Assembly (NCBI RefSeq): GCF_018310535.1
Contig: NZ_CP074102.1
Span: forward strand, 1,488,001-1,552,000
Source of the DNA: Streptomyces mirabilis
Lineage (GTDB): Bacteria; Actinomycetota; Actinomycetes; Streptomycetales; Streptomycetaceae
Direction of reading: 5' to 3'
DNA length: 64,000 bases
The notes below the pieces were generated by a model. That model was not told where the DNA came from. It saw nothing but the letters and a program-made list of their open reading frames with translations, and made no database searches. Both the position numbers and the translations under genes were made by a program. Shown piece by piece: positions 35,357-44,953 of this stretch (positions are counted from its first letter, which is position 1; the number at the start of each line of letters is the position of its first letter).

Positions 35357-36963
35357 CCGAGCCCCGGACCGTGGCGCGCAACCCCGTCATCCGTGGCTTC
35401 GCCCCGGACCCCTCGCTGGTCAGGGTCGGCGAGTGGTACTACGTGGCCACCAGCTCGTTCGAGTGGTTCCCCACCCTCCCCATCCACCGGTCCCGGGACC
35501 TGGCGCACTGGGAGTACGCGGGGCATGTGCGGGGCGCGGTCCCGGGGGACTCCCTGGCCGGGGTTCCCGACTCGGGCGGCATCTGGGCGCCGTCGCTGAG
35601 CTGGGACGGCGAACGGTTCTGGATGGTCTACTCGATCGTGCGCTCGGTTGGCACCGCCTACTTCGACCTGGACACCTACGTCACCACCGCCACCGAAGTG
35701 GACGGGAAGTGGACAGCTCCGCGCCGGGTCGCGAGCCACGGCTTCGACCCGGCCCTCTTCCACCACGAGGGACGCCTGTGGCTGCTCAACATGCAGAGCG
35801 ACCACCGTCCCGGGGGGCAGCGCTTCGCCGGGATCGTCCTGACCGAGTTCGACCGCGACACGCTCACCCCGGTCGGCGAGACGCATCTGCTGCTCCAGCA
35901 CGACCGGCTCATCGAGGGCCCCAAGCTGCTGAGGCGGGAGGGCTGGTACTACCTCGTACTCGCGGAGGGCGGCACGGGATTCGAGCACGGGGTCCTGATG
36001 GCCCGCAGCCGTGCCCTCACCGGGCCGTACGAGCTCGACAGCCTGCCCTTGCTGACGACGCGGGACGATCCTGAAGTGCCGTTGCAGAAGGCCGGGCACG
36101 CGGAGCTGGTCGAGACGCCGGAGGGCGAGTGGTTCCTGAGCCATCTGGCGGCCCGTCCGCTGCGGACCGCGGACGGCCCGCGTTGCACTCTCGGCCGTGA
36201 GACCGCGATCCAGGCCGTGACCTGGAACGCCGACGGCTGGCCCCGCCTGCGCCAGGGGGGCTGGCACCCCGCGGTCGAGGTCGACGTACCCGCCCGTCCC
36301 GGCACCCGGCCGTCGCCGCCCGCCACCGAGGTCCCCACCTTGTCCTGGCCGTGGAGCACGCTGCGCGAGTACGCGGATCCTTCCTGGGCCGACACCACCG
36401 GCCGCCCCGGCTGGATCCGGCTGCGCGGCCGTCAGGGCCCCGAGTCACTGTGGTCCCAGAGCCTGCTCGCCCAGCGCATCACCGAGCACCGGGTGGAGGC
36501 CGAGGTCACCGTCGAGGCCTCTCCCCGCACCTTCACCCAGGCCGCCGGCCTGGTGCTCTGGTACAACACAGAGTCCTGTCTCACGCTCGACCTCACCTGG
36601 GCCGAGCCCGCGGGCGAGCCACAGCGCGGCCAGCAGTGGCAGGGCATCGGCCGCACCGTGCTCAGCCTCCAGGAACGGGATCTCGAGGGTCCCCGGCAGG
36701 TGGCCACGCCGGTCGACGTCGACGCGGGAACCCCGGTCACCCTGGGCGTGCACATCGACGGCGCCGACGCGCAGTTCTGGTTCCTTCGGGACGGGGTGCG
36801 CACCCCGATCGGACCGCCGCTCGACTTCAGCCGCCTGTCCGACGACTACGGATCCCGGCTGCGTTTCACCGGCGCGTTCGCCGGCATCCGCGCCCATGAC
36901 CTCGTCGATGCCGCCTTCACCGCCGACTTCAGCGGCTTCCGGCTCATGTGCACGCTCGGGTGA
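35353..36963 (+). CDS. Intracellular GH43 beta-xylosidase/arabinofuranosidase
   Basis: A 536-residue enzyme without signal peptide. The N-terminal ~320 residues are a GH43 propeller. The base region is GFAPDPSLVRVGEWYYVATS (catalytic Asp in PDPS), and the usual EGPKLLRREGWYYL carries the acid Glu. The C-terminal ~200 residues are the beta-sandwich typical of subfamily 10-12 xylosidases (LAQRITEHRVEAEVTVEA). It would hydrolyse imported xylo- or arabino-oligosaccharides in the cytoplasm. It is fourth and last in the operon. A fragment of a related gene lies at 15565-15737. Confidence 0.87.
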   Translation: MTEPRTVARNPVIRGFAPDPSLVRVGEWYYVATSSFEWFPTLPIHRSRDLAHWEYAGHVRGAVPGDSLAGVPDSGGIWAPSLSWDGERFWMVYSIVRSVGTAYFDLDTYVTTATEVDGKWTAPRRVASHGFDPALFHHEGRLWLLNMQSDHRPGGQRFAGIVLTEFDRDTLTPVGETHLLLQHDRLIEGPKLLRREGWYYLVLAEGGTGFEHGVLMARSRALTGPYELDSLPLLTTRDDPEVPLQKAGHAELVETPEGEWFLSHLAARPLRTADGPRCTLGRETAIQAVTWNADGWPRLRQGGWHPAVEVDVPARPGTRPSPPATEVPTLSWPWSTLREYADPSWADTTGRPGWIRLRGRQGPESLWSQSLLAQRITEHRVEAEVTVEASPRTFTQAAGLVLWYNTESCLTLDLTWAEPAGEPQRGQQWQGIGRTVLSLQERDLEGPRQVATPVDVDAGTPVTLGVHIDGADAQFWFLRDGVRTPIGPPLDFSRLSDDYGSRLRFTGAFAGIRAHDLVDAAFTADFSGFRLMCTLG

Positions 36964-37155
36964 CCTCCAGCCGGCGTTCGATGTTTCGAAAGTTTTGATC
37001 AGCGTGATCCTGCGAATACCGGACTCTTCACGCCCCCATGGAGGCGGGCTTAATGTAGGAAGCGCTTACCATGCGTCGCTTGGTTCCCTTTGCGCGAGCA
37101 GCGCGACGCGAAACTTTCGGATGGCCCTCGGGCGGGCCGGAGAGGCGGTTTCTCG
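36964..37155 (+). promoter_or_regulatory. Regulatory region with CGAAACTTTCG and GGAAGCGCTTACC sites
   Basis: CGAAACTTTCG (37109-37119) is the perfect operator reported for xylan-utilisation genes in Streptomyces, and CGAAAGTTTTG (36987-36997) is a degenerate copy. GGAAGCGCTTACC (37058-37070) is a separate LacI-type site. All precede the lacI gene at 37156, so autoregulation and cross-control by the 30739 LacI are likely. Confidence 0.6.
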
Positions 37156-38244
37156 ATGGCCCGTACCGGGAGCGGGAGCACGACGGCCGGACCCACCTTG
37201 GCGGTCGTCGCCCGCGAGGCCGGGGTGTCCGTGCCCACGGCGTCGAAGGTCGTCAACGGCCGGGAGGACGTGGCCCCGGAGACCCGCCGCCGGGTTACCG
37301 AGGCCCTCGACCGCCTCGGCTATGTGCGCAGACCCCGCTTCGAGACGTCGAAGGCACCCGGCCTGGTCGACCTCGTGGTGCACTCGCTGGACAGCTCCTG
37401 GTCGGGTGCGGTGCTGCACGGTGTGGAGGGGGCGGCGCACGACGCGGGCCTGGAGGTGGTGGTCTCGGCGGGGCTGACCCGGACGAGGGACGGGCGCCCC
37501 GAACCGGGCTGGCTGGACAAGCTCACCACCCGCGGTTCGTCAGGGGTGTTGTTCAACCTGGCCGAGCTGACGCCGTCGCAGTACGCCTGGCTCGACCAGC
37601 GCCGCATCCCGTTCGTGATGATCGATCCGGTCCACGAACCGCCGCCGGGCGTCGTGTCGGTGGGCGCGGCGAACTGGCAGGGCGGCCTGCTGGCGACGGA
37701 GCACCTGCTGTCCCTGGGCCATGAGCGCATCGCCGTCATCGGCGGCTACCGCCGCAAGATGTGCGGCAGCGCCCGGGTCGCCGGCTACCGCTCGGCCCTC
37801 GCCTCGGCCGGCCTGCGGTATCGCCCCGCGTACATCCGCTATGGCAACTTCGACGAGACCGGCGCCCACCACCGCATGCTGGAGCTCCTCGACCTCCCCG
37901 AACCGCCCACCGCCGTCTTCGTCTGCTCCGACAAGATGGCGCTCGGCGCCTACCAGGCCCTGACTGAGCGGAAGTTGAACGTCCCGGACGACATCAGCGT
38001 GGTCGGTTTCGACGACCTTCCCGAGTCGCGCTGGGCCACCCCGGCCCTCACCACCGTGCGCCAGCCGCTCTCCGAGATGGCCGCGACGGCACTGCGCCTG
38101 CTCGTGCGGATGATGGCGGGCGAGCAACCCGAGGGCACCCGTACGGAGTTGTCGACGCGTCTGGTGGAACGGGCGAGTACGGGGCCGGTACCGGCCGTCG
38201 GCCGAGGGCGAACTCAACGACCCCTTGACCTCCCCCGCTCATGA
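37156..38244 (+). CDS. LacI-family repressor, BxlR/XlnR-like
   Basis: A 362-residue repressor of a different LacI branch from the two others here. Its helix-turn-helix reads LAVVAREAGVSVPTASKVVN and the hinge DVAPETRRRVTEALDRLGYV. The effector domain contains GYRRKMCGSARVAGYRSAL and SVVGFDDLPESRWATPALTT. ATG 37156 is chosen because GGAGAGG lies upstream; an earlier in-frame ATG at 37090 would place the CGAAACTTTCG operator inside the gene. That operator just upstream matches xylan-regulator sites, so control of xylan genes and itself is inferred. Confidence 0.87.
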   Translation: MARTGSGSTTAGPTLAVVAREAGVSVPTASKVVNGREDVAPETRRRVTEALDRLGYVRRPRFETSKAPGLVDLVVHSLDSSWSGAVLHGVEGAAHDAGLEVVVSAGLTRTRDGRPEPGWLDKLTTRGSSGVLFNLAELTPSQYAWLDQRRIPFVMIDPVHEPPPGVVSVGAANWQGGLLATEHLLSLGHERIAVIGGYRRKMCGSARVAGYRSALASAGLRYRPAYIRYGNFDETGAHHRMLELLDLPEPPTAVFVCSDKMALGAYQALTERKLNVPDDISVVGFDDLPESRWATPALTTVRQPLSEMAATALRLLVRMMAGEQPEGTRTELSTRLVERASTGPVPAVGRGRTQRPLDLPRS

Positions 38245-38328
38245 GGCGCATCGCGGACGTGCGGACGCACCGGATTCCGGCACGGGCGGCAGCCGTCGCC
38301 GCCGAGCGGGGCGGCTGCGAGTCGCGAC

Positions 38329-38655
38329 TCAGTCGCCACCGTCCAGCAGCCAGCGCAACTCGATCTCGAACCAATGACTTTCGTGGCGCCACGTGTCCAA
38401 GGCGGTCACGAGCCGGCGACTCAAGGCGCCGGCCGTCAGTGAGCGCCACCGGCATCCGGCGAGAAACGCGACGAGCGCTCCGATCCGCTCGTCATGACGG
38501 GCCACTGGCACCACGTCGGCCACTCCGCGTCCGTCGATCGCGGCGAGCGCGCGACGGCTGAGCATTTCCGGGGTGAACCTTCGCCACGCGTACGGGCTCA
38601 GCGCCTCGCTCACCGCGCGCACGCGCGCGTCGTCCGAAGAAGCCAGTGGCACCAT
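38329..38655 (-). CDS. Small hypothetical protein
   Basis: A 108-residue ORF starting at ATG 38655 with an excellent ribosome binding site (GGGAGG five bases away). The sequence begins VPLASSDDARVRAVSEALSP and is rich in Arg, Ala and Trp (WRSLTAGALSRRLVTALDTW). It has no signal peptide, membrane helix or recognised motif. It stands alone between the lacI gene and the START-like gene. The ribosome binding site and balanced amino-acid content are the main reasons to call it. Confidence 0.55.
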   Translation of the reverse strand: MVPLASSDDARVRAVSEALSPYAWRRFTPEMLSRRALAAIDGRGVADVVPVARHDERIGALVAFLAGCRWRSLTAGALSRRLVTALDTWRHESHWFEIELRWLLDGGD

Positions 38656-38801
38656 CTCGACCTCCCGAACCCTACGTCACACGGAGTGGCATATCGCGCA
38701 TATCGTATGTTGGTGACCTCACCCGTCTCCATGTCCGCGGTCACAGAGCGAGGCGGGTCACACACCACTGCTCCGGTGATCGCGGGGCCGGGGGTCCGGC
38801 G

Positions 38802-39302
38802 TCAGTCGCTGACGTGGACGCGGATGACGCGCAGGGTGCGGCGTTGTACGAGTCCGATGACCGGGCCACCGTCCCACGCCAACGGGGTCATCAGCGGGCG
38901 CACCTCGATGGCCATCGTCCAGGTGAGACGCGAGCCGGCGGGCGTGGGCTCGACGATCCAGTCCTCCGCCCCGCGCCGGAGGCCGGGAAGGGATGCCTCG
39001 ACGACCCCGAAGATACAGCGCTGTGTCCTTCGTCCCAGCGGAAGAAACCGCTCACGGGCGGTGAACACTCCCAGCAGCGTGACTTCACGTACCGTCCCGA
39101 CCCCGAACGGACGCGACGAATCCCAGCGCAGACCGGTGAACACGGGCACCCAGCGGACCAGTGCTTCGCCGGTCAGTGCCTCCCAGATACGCTCGGCGGA
39201 GGCCGTGGTCTCCACGGAGTGCGCATAGCGGAAGGGCGCGGAATTCAGAAATGCGTCTCCGCTCTCGGCGAGCGGATACCAATGCCGAGCCATGAACACC
39301 AT
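38802..39302 (-). CDS. START/SRPBCC-superfamily protein
   Basis: A 166-residue protein with the polyketide-cyclase/START helix-grip pattern: YAHSVETTASAERIWEALTG at the N-terminus and SRLTWTMAIEVRPLMTPLAW near the end. Such proteins bind hydrophobic ligands in a cavity; the ligand is unknown. ATG 39302 is preferred because GGAGAGG lies six bases upstream, although the frame is open further. It is divergent from the sulfatase gene. Confidence 0.7.
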   Translation of the reverse strand: MVFMARHWYPLAESGDAFLNSAPFRYAHSVETTASAERIWEALTGEALVRWVPVFTGLRWDSSRPFGVGTVREVTLLGVFTARERFLPLGRRTQRCIFGVVEASLPGLRRGAEDWIVEPTPAGSRLTWTMAIEVRPLMTPLAWDGGPVIGLVQRRTLRVIRVHVSD

Positions 39303-39758
39303 TGCGCCCTCTCCGGTGCGGGCTGCGCATGCGGGAGATCCCGGGATCAGGACGAGGGCCGCGATGACCGAGCGGGGTCCGCTGTGCGCAGCGAACACGC
39401 CTGCTGGGTCCGCTCGTTGGACACACCGGTTTCACTCCCGGCCGCACCGGTGGCAGCCGCCCCGCCGACGATCTAGCATGAATACCGTGAGGTATGCGCT
39501 GCGGGCGGGCAGCCGGACCGCGCTCGATTCCGTCGCACATGACCGGAAAACGCATGCCCCCGCGATTTCACACGACGGAATTCTGGTCCGTGATCCGCGA
39601 CTTTATTTGAGCACATGCATGTCGCGGAACAGCCCGCATACGGCCAACCCCATGTGCCGGAAGTCGTCGACGCGGTCCCGTACAAGCGTGCCGCTCCGCC
39701 GGGTACGGGTGCGCCTGCCGAACCGCTCAGCGATTCGGCGGGAAGGAGGACAGGCACC
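39303..39758. other. 456-bp intergenic stretch without a recognised gene
   Basis: This stretch lies between the divergent START-like and sulfatase genes. Open frames here have no ribosome binding site or recognisable motif. Promoters for both genes must lie within it, but none is clear. Confidence 0.4.
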
Positions 39759-42115
39759 ATGCCGATAGACGAGTACAAGCCAGGAAGTGCGTTCCCCGGA
39801 GTGATCGGGCGGACCGCGGATACGTCGAGTCCTGCATGGCCCGAGCCGGCGAGAGCGGTGCCGGGATCACCCAACGTGCTGACGATCGTGCTCGACGACA
39901 CGGGCTACGGGCAACTCGGCTGCTACGGCAGCCCGATGCAGACGCCCAGCCTCGACGGGCTGGCCGCCGGCGGACTGCTCTACAACAACATGCACACCAC
40001 GGCACTGTGCTCGCCGTCGCGTTCGTGCATCATCACCGGCCGCAACCACCACGCCAACGGCATGGCGGCGGTCACCGAGATGGCCACCGGGTACCCGGGC
40101 TACAACGGCAACATCCCGCTCGAGAACGGGTTCCTGTCCGAGATGCTGCTGCAGCACGGATACAACACGTACATGCTCGGCAAGTGGCATCTGATGCCCT
40201 CGGAGCAGGAGTCTCCCGCCGGCCCTTACGACCGCTGGCCGCTCGGTCGCGGATTCGAGCGCTTCTACGGATTCCTCGGCGGCGACACCAACCAGTGGTA
40301 TCCGGAGCTGGTGTATGACAACCACCAGGTTGATCCCCCCGCCTCGCCGGAGCAGGGCTACCACCTCAGCGCGGACCTGGCGGACAAGGCGATGATCTTC
40401 ATCTCCGACGCCAAACAGGTCGCCCCCGACAAACCGTTCTTCCTGCACTTCTGCACCGGCGCCACCCCACCCACGCACCGCACCACGTCCCGCGGGAGTG
40501 GGCGGATCGCTACCGGGGGCAGTTCGACGAGGGCTGGGACGCCTACCGTGAGGTGACGTTCGCCAACCAGAAGCGGCTGGGCGTCGCACCGCCCGACGCC
40601 GTGCTCTCACGCCACGACCCGGACGTCCCGGACTGGGACTCCCTGTCCCCTGACGCCCGGCGCCTCGCCGCGCGCATGATGGAGGTCTACGCCGGATTCC
40701 TCTCCCACACCGACCATCAGATAGGGCGGCTGCTGGAGTTCCTCCGGGACACCGCCGAACTCGACAACACCCTGATCATGGTGGTCTCCGACAACGGGGC
40801 CAGCCCGGAGGGCGGGGTCGCGGGGACCACCAACGAGGCGCAGTTCTTCAACAACGCGCCCGAACCGATCGAGGACAGCCTCCGGGCGATCGACGAACTC
40901 GGTGGCCCGACCACGTTCAACCACTACCCCTGGGGCTGGACCTGGGCAGGCGACACCCCGTTCCGGCGCTGGAAGCGGGAGACCTACCGCGGCGGCGTCA
41001 GTGACCCGTTCCTCGTCCACTGGCCGCGTGGCATCAAGGCCCGCGGAGAGGTGCGTACCCAGTACGCACACCTCGTGGACATGGTCCCCACTGTGCTCGA
41101 CATCCTCGGGTTCGAGCCGCCCGACACCATCAAGGGCGTCACCCAGTCACCCCTGCACGGCGTCAGCTTCGCCCACACCTTCGACGACGCGGCCGCGCCG
41201 ACGCGCCACCGCACCCAGTACTTCGAGATGCTCGGACACCGCGCCATCGACCACGACGGCTGGCGCGCCGTGTGCCCCTGGCCGGGCCCCTCCTTCACCG
41301 AGGCCAGCCAGCCGTTCGGCACGCCCATCAGCAACGAGAAACTCTCCGAACTGGACGCCGACTCGTGGGAGCTCTACCACATCGACGAGGACTTCACGGA
41401 GACCCATGACGTCGCCGCGGACCACCGTGCCAAGGCCATCGAGATGGTTTCCCTGTGGTACGTGGAAGCCGGCAAATACGGTGTGCTGCCGATCGACGGG
41501 AGCACCCTCGCGCGGATGTCCGTGGAACGCCCGCAGATCACCAAGGGGCGCACCAGCTACACCTTCCGGCCCGGCACCGAAACCCTGCCGTCCTCCGTCG
41601 CTCCTCGGGTGCTCAACCGTCCGCACAGCATCACCGCCGACGCGGAGATCCCCGCCGACGGCGCCGAAGGCGTACTGATGAGCCAAGGGTCGATGGCCGG
41701 CGGCTGGAGCTTCTACATCAAGGACGGCAAGCTGACGTACGTCCACAACTACGTCTCCCGGAACCTCTACACCGTGTCCTCCACGGACCCGGTGCCCGCG
41801 GGCCGTCATGAACTGCGCTTCGAGTTCGAGCCGTCCGGCAAGCCCGACATCGCCGCCGGCAAGGGCGCGCCGGGGCGTGCCCAGCTCTACGTCGACCGCC
41901 GCCTCGTCGGCGAGGCCGACTTCCCGGTGACCACCCCCGTCATGTTCAACCCCGGCGGTCTGACCTGCGGCGCCAACCCCGGCCAGCCGGTCACGGGCGA
42001 CTACCGGCCCCCTTTCCGGTTCACCGGCACGCTCCACACCGTGACCATCGACCTGTCGGGAGAGCTCATCACCGACGCGGACAGCGAGATGCGTATGCAC
42101 ATGGCCCGGCAGTAG
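39759..42115 (+). pseudogene. Arylsulfatase interrupted by a 5-bp duplication frameshift
   Basis: ATG 39759 has GGAAGGAGG upstream. The first ~235 codons carry the metal-binding DDTGYGQLGCYG and the formylglycine motif CSPSR (Cys84) in LCSPSRSCIITGR. At 40462-40471 CCACC is tandemly duplicated, which adds five bases and breaks the frame. Removing one copy restores ATHAPHHVPREWADRYRGQF and joins the second open frame, which runs from 40553 to 42115 (NTLIMVVSDNGASPEGG, FRRWKRETYRGGVSDPF). The repaired enzyme would be about 784 residues, normal for large bacterial arylsulfatases. A sequencing error is possible, as the rest is well conserved. Confidence 0.85.
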
Positions 42116-42125
42116 ACCTCCGCTC

Positions 42126-42671
42126 TCAGCGGTTGGCGGCCCAGCTGATGCCGCCGAGCAGATGCGCACGGAAGTCCGGGTCCTCGAACGCCTCCGAGGC
42201 ATGCCCGAGCGCGGTGTAGAAGACCCGGCCCGCGCCCTTTTCCCGGCACCACACGAGGGGATGGTCCCGGCCCATGCCGCCGCCCTCGTAGGAGGATTCG
42301 TCGGCGGAGGCGAGGACGCGGACCGCACCGCGCGGGCTGGTCCGGAAGTCGTACCACTCGTCGGTGAACTCCCAGACGGGTGGCAGGTGTCCGGTCGCCG
42401 GATGTCCGCGATCCTCGACGACGGCCTTGCCCGGCTGGTACTCAGGGTGCCGGTCGAAGCGCGCGCCGAGGAGTTCGCCGTAGTACGGCCAGTCGACGAG
42501 TTCCGGTGCGACCTGCAACGCGCGTACACGTGCGTCGAGTTCGGCCCGGCTCGGCACGGCAACCGACGCCGACGAGTCCGCCCCGGTCCCGGCCCCCGCC
42601 TCGGCGATGAACACGCCCACCGCGAGGAAGGCCGCTGCCGCGAACGCCATGACGACCACCGGTCCCGTCAT
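42126..42671 (-). CDS. ThuA-like domain protein lacking its N-terminal half
   Basis: A 181-residue ORF. The C-terminal ~120 residues match the end of the ThuA-like fold (YYGELLGARFDRHPEYQPGK, TDEWYDFRTSPRG, CREKGAGRVFYTALGH). The first half of that domain is absent. In its place is a hydrophobic segment (VVVMAFAAAAFLAVGVFIAE) and a linker. A deletion joining a signal or membrane segment to the domain end would explain this. It is probably non-functional. It is convergent with the broken sulfatase, ten bases away. Confidence 0.6.
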   Translation of the reverse strand: MTGPVVVMAFAAAAFLAVGVFIAEAGAGTGADSSASVAVPSRAELDARVRALQVAPELVDWPYYGELLGARFDRHPEYQPGKAVVEDRGHPATGHLPPVWEFTDEWYDFRTSPRGAVRVLASADESSYEGGGMGRDHPLVWCREKGAGRVFYTALGHASEAFEDPDFRAHLLGGISWAANR

Positions 42672-42830
42672 GTGCCGGCCACATCCGCACTCCGGCCCGC
42701 TGCGGGTTGTGCGGCGGATGGATCACGGGCACGGTCGGCCCGGTGAGGTCGGTTCCGGTCGATGCGCCCCGGAGGGACTCTGTCCGATTCGTTCAAGACC
42801 CGCTTCCCGCCCCCTGCCTACGGTGTCCCC

Positions 42831-43235
42831 ATGACTCCACGATTCGCCGTGATCGGCCTGGTCGCCTCCGACATGGCCGCCACGCTCGCCTTCTACCGCC
42901 GCCTCGGCCTCGTCTTCCCCGAGGGCGCCGAGGACCAGCCGCACGTCGAGGCCGAACTGCCCGGTGGGTCCCGGCTGGCGATCGACACCGAGGAGACGAT
43001 CCGTTCGTTCCACGCGGGGTGGCGACCGCCGGCCGACGGGGGCGGCCGGATGTCGCTCGCCTTCGGCTGCGCGGGCCCGGCGGAGGTCGACTCCGTCTAC
43101 GAGGACCTGGTCGGCGCCGGGTACCACGGCGAGCTCAAACCGTGGGACGCGTTCTGGGGGATGCGATACGCGGTCGTGCACGACCCGGACGGCAATGGCG
43201 TCGATCTGTTCGCGCCGCTACCCGCGCGCGAGTAG
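42831..43235 (+). CDS. VOC (glyoxalase/bleomycin-resistance) family protein
   Basis: A 134-residue single-domain VOC protein: [20 protein letters not shown] at the start and [18 protein letters not shown] at the end, with two beta-alpha-beta-beta-beta halves. Members bind metal and act on small molecules or sequester drugs; the substrate here is unknown. The last 18 bases overlap the convergent AraC gene. Confidence 0.8.
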   Translation: MTPRFAVIGLVASDMAATLAFYRRLGLVFPEGAEDQPHVEAELPGGSRLAIDTEETIRSFHAGWRPPADGGGRMSLAFGCAGPAEVDSVYEDLVGAGYHGELKPWDAFWGMRYAVVHDPDGNGVDLFAPLPARE

Positions 43236-43904
43236 TTCCCCCAGCGGCATGCCCGCCAACTCCCTTACGTCCCGGGCCAGATGGGCCTGGTCGGCGAAGC
43301 CGGAGCGGGCCGCCGTCTCCGCGAAGGGGACCCCGGTGCGCGCGAGGGCGAGCGCCCGCTGCAGGCGCAGGACGCGGGCGAGGGTCTTGGGGCCGTAGCC
43401 GAAGGCGGTCAGCGAGCGGCGGTGCAACTGACGTGCGCTCAGGCCGAGTCCGTCGGCCGTCGCCGCGATCGACCGGCCCGCGTCCAGGGCCGTCACGACC
43501 TCCCGCAGCAGCGGGTCGGGAGGATCGGTGGCAGCCGCCCGGTCCAGCGCCACCTGCTCCAGCGCGGTGACCGGGTCGGCGGCCGCGGCGACCCGCGCGG
43601 TGCGGCGCCGGACCTCCGAAGCGGGCCACAGGTCCGCCAGGTCGACGCGCAGGTCGCGGAGTTCGTGGGCGGCTACGCCGAGAAACGTCGGCCCCGTGCC
43701 GGGGTAGAAACGGACGCCCGCCCAGTGCCCGGCCGCGTCCCCGGGAACGTACGCCTGGGTGTCGGGCCCGGCGACGAGCAGTCGCCCCTCGTGCCAGAGC
43801 AGGTCCATGCAGCCGTCGGGAAGCACGGCCCCCACCGTGGAACCGGACGTTCCACGGGACCACACGACGGCGCCCGCCAACCGGGAAGCCCGCTCCACGT
43901 ACAC
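43218..43904 (-). CDS. AraC-family transcriptional regulator
   Basis: A 228-residue regulator. The N-terminal part ([20 protein letters not shown]) is the DUF6597-like sensing domain found in stand-alone AraC regulators. The C-terminal helix-turn-helix pair includes [20 protein letters not shown] and [20 protein letters not shown]. The start is probably GTG 43904 or GTG 43898; the frame is open further upstream but runs into the adjacent AraC gene. Its 3' end overlaps the VOC gene. Confidence 0.75.
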   Translation of the reverse strand: MYVERASRLAGAVVWSRGTSGSTVGAVLPDGCMDLLWHEGRLLVAGPDTQAYVPGDAAGHWAGVRFYPGTGPTFLGVAAHELRDLRVDLADLWPASEVRRRTARVAAAADPVTALEQVALDRAAATDPPDPLLREVVTALDAGRSIAATADGLGLSARQLHRRSLTAFGYGPKTLARVLRLQRALALARTGVPFAETAARSGFADQAHLARDVRELAGMPLGELLARG

Positions 43905-43914
43905 GTACGTCAGG

Positions 43915-44850
43915 CTACGCCGCCCGCGTCCGGTGCTCCTGCGGGCTGACCCCGTACACCCGTTTGAAGGCGCTGGACAGGGCGAACGCGCTGCCGTAGC
44001 CGACGTGACGGGCGATCGCCTCAAGGGTGTCGTCCGTTTCGCGCAGCCGGTCGGCGGCGAGGGCGAGGCGCCAGCCGGTGAGGTACGCCATCGGGGGCTC
44101 GCCCACGAGTTCGCTGAAGCGGCGGGCCAGCGCGGCCCTGGACACCCCGGCCTTCGCGGCGAGCGTCGCCACGGTCCAGGGGTGTGCCGGGTCGTCCTGG
44201 ACGAGCCGCAGCACCCGGCCGACGACGGGGTCCGCGAGCGCCCGGTACCAGGCGGGGGCGGCGGCCTCCGGGCGGGAGAACCAGGCGCGCAGCGCGGCGA
44301 TCATGAGGAGGTCGAGGAGCCGGTCCAGGACCACTTCCTGGCCCGGCTCGTCGCGGACGATCTCCTCGGTGAGGATCGCGGTGAGCGGACAGTCCCACAC
44401 GTCCTGGGTGAGGGAGAGCAGCGGCGGCAGGGCGTCGAGCAGTCTGCCGTTGATCTCGCCCCGCATCATGTACGTCCCGATCAGCAGCACCGTGGAGCCG
44501 TCGAGCCGGTCGCCCCAGGTGCGGACGTCCAGGTCCCACTGGCCCTTCAGGGACCGCCCGTCGGGGTGGGTGCACTCGCCGCCCGGCAGGATCACCGCCT
44601 GGGGCGGGGTCCCCGGGTCGTCCGCGCAGGTGTACGGGTCCGGGCCGCGGGCGATCGCGAGGTCACCGGCCCGCAGGAACACGCGCTCCCCCGCGTCCGG
44701 CACGACGCAGGCCTCGCCGCGCACCACGAGCATGATCGTGAGAGGGGCGCGGTCCTCGACGCGTACGCACCAGGGCGGGTCGAAGCACGCACGGATCATG
44801 AAGGCGCCACGTGCCCGGGGGCCCTCCAGCAGGCCGGCGAGTGCGTCCAT
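43915..44850 (-). CDS. AraC-family regulator with cupin sensor domain
   Basis: A 311-residue regulator. An N-terminal cupin ([40 protein letters not shown]) precedes two AraC helix-turn-helix motifs ([20 protein letters not shown] and [20 protein letters not shown]). ATG 44850 starts just downstream of two GTAGACGTC repeats. It is divergent from an NmrA-like oxidoreductase, the usual arrangement for this pair, so it probably controls that gene. Confidence 0.83.
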   Translation of the reverse strand: MDALAGLLEGPRARGAFMIRACFDPPWCVRVEDRAPLTIMLVVRGEACVVPDAGERVFLRAGDLAIARGPDPYTCADDPGTPPQAVILPGGECTHPDGRSLKGQWDLDVRTWGDRLDGSTVLLIGTYMMRGEINGRLLDALPPLLSLTQDVWDCPLTAILTEEIVRDEPGQEVVLDRLLDLLMIAALRAWFSRPEAAAPAWYRALADPVVGRVLRLVQDDPAHPWTVATLAAKAGVSRAALARRFSELVGEPPMAYLTGWRLALAADRLRETDDTLEAIARHVGYGSAFALSSAFKRVYGVSPQEHRTRAA

Positions 44851-44859
44851 GGCGTCAGC

Positions 44860-44891
44860 GTAGACGTCTGGGGGGAAGGGACGTAGACGTC
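44860..44891. promoter_or_regulatory. Direct repeats between divergent araC and oxidoreductase genes
   Basis: GTAGACGTC occurs at 44860-44868 and 44883-44891, 23 bases apart on the same face of the helix. Two direct sites in the divergent promoter region are what an AraC dimer would bind. Confidence 0.55.
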
Positions 44892-44953
44892 CGCTTATGG
44901 GAATGAGTTCCTCGGCGATGGGAGTCCTGCGCGGGCGGCGATTCACTGGCGGT

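Noticed and set aside
39481-39768. Small plus-strand ORF before the sulfatase
   Set aside because: It has no ribosome binding site, its composition looks random, and it overlaps the strong sulfatase ribosome binding site and start.
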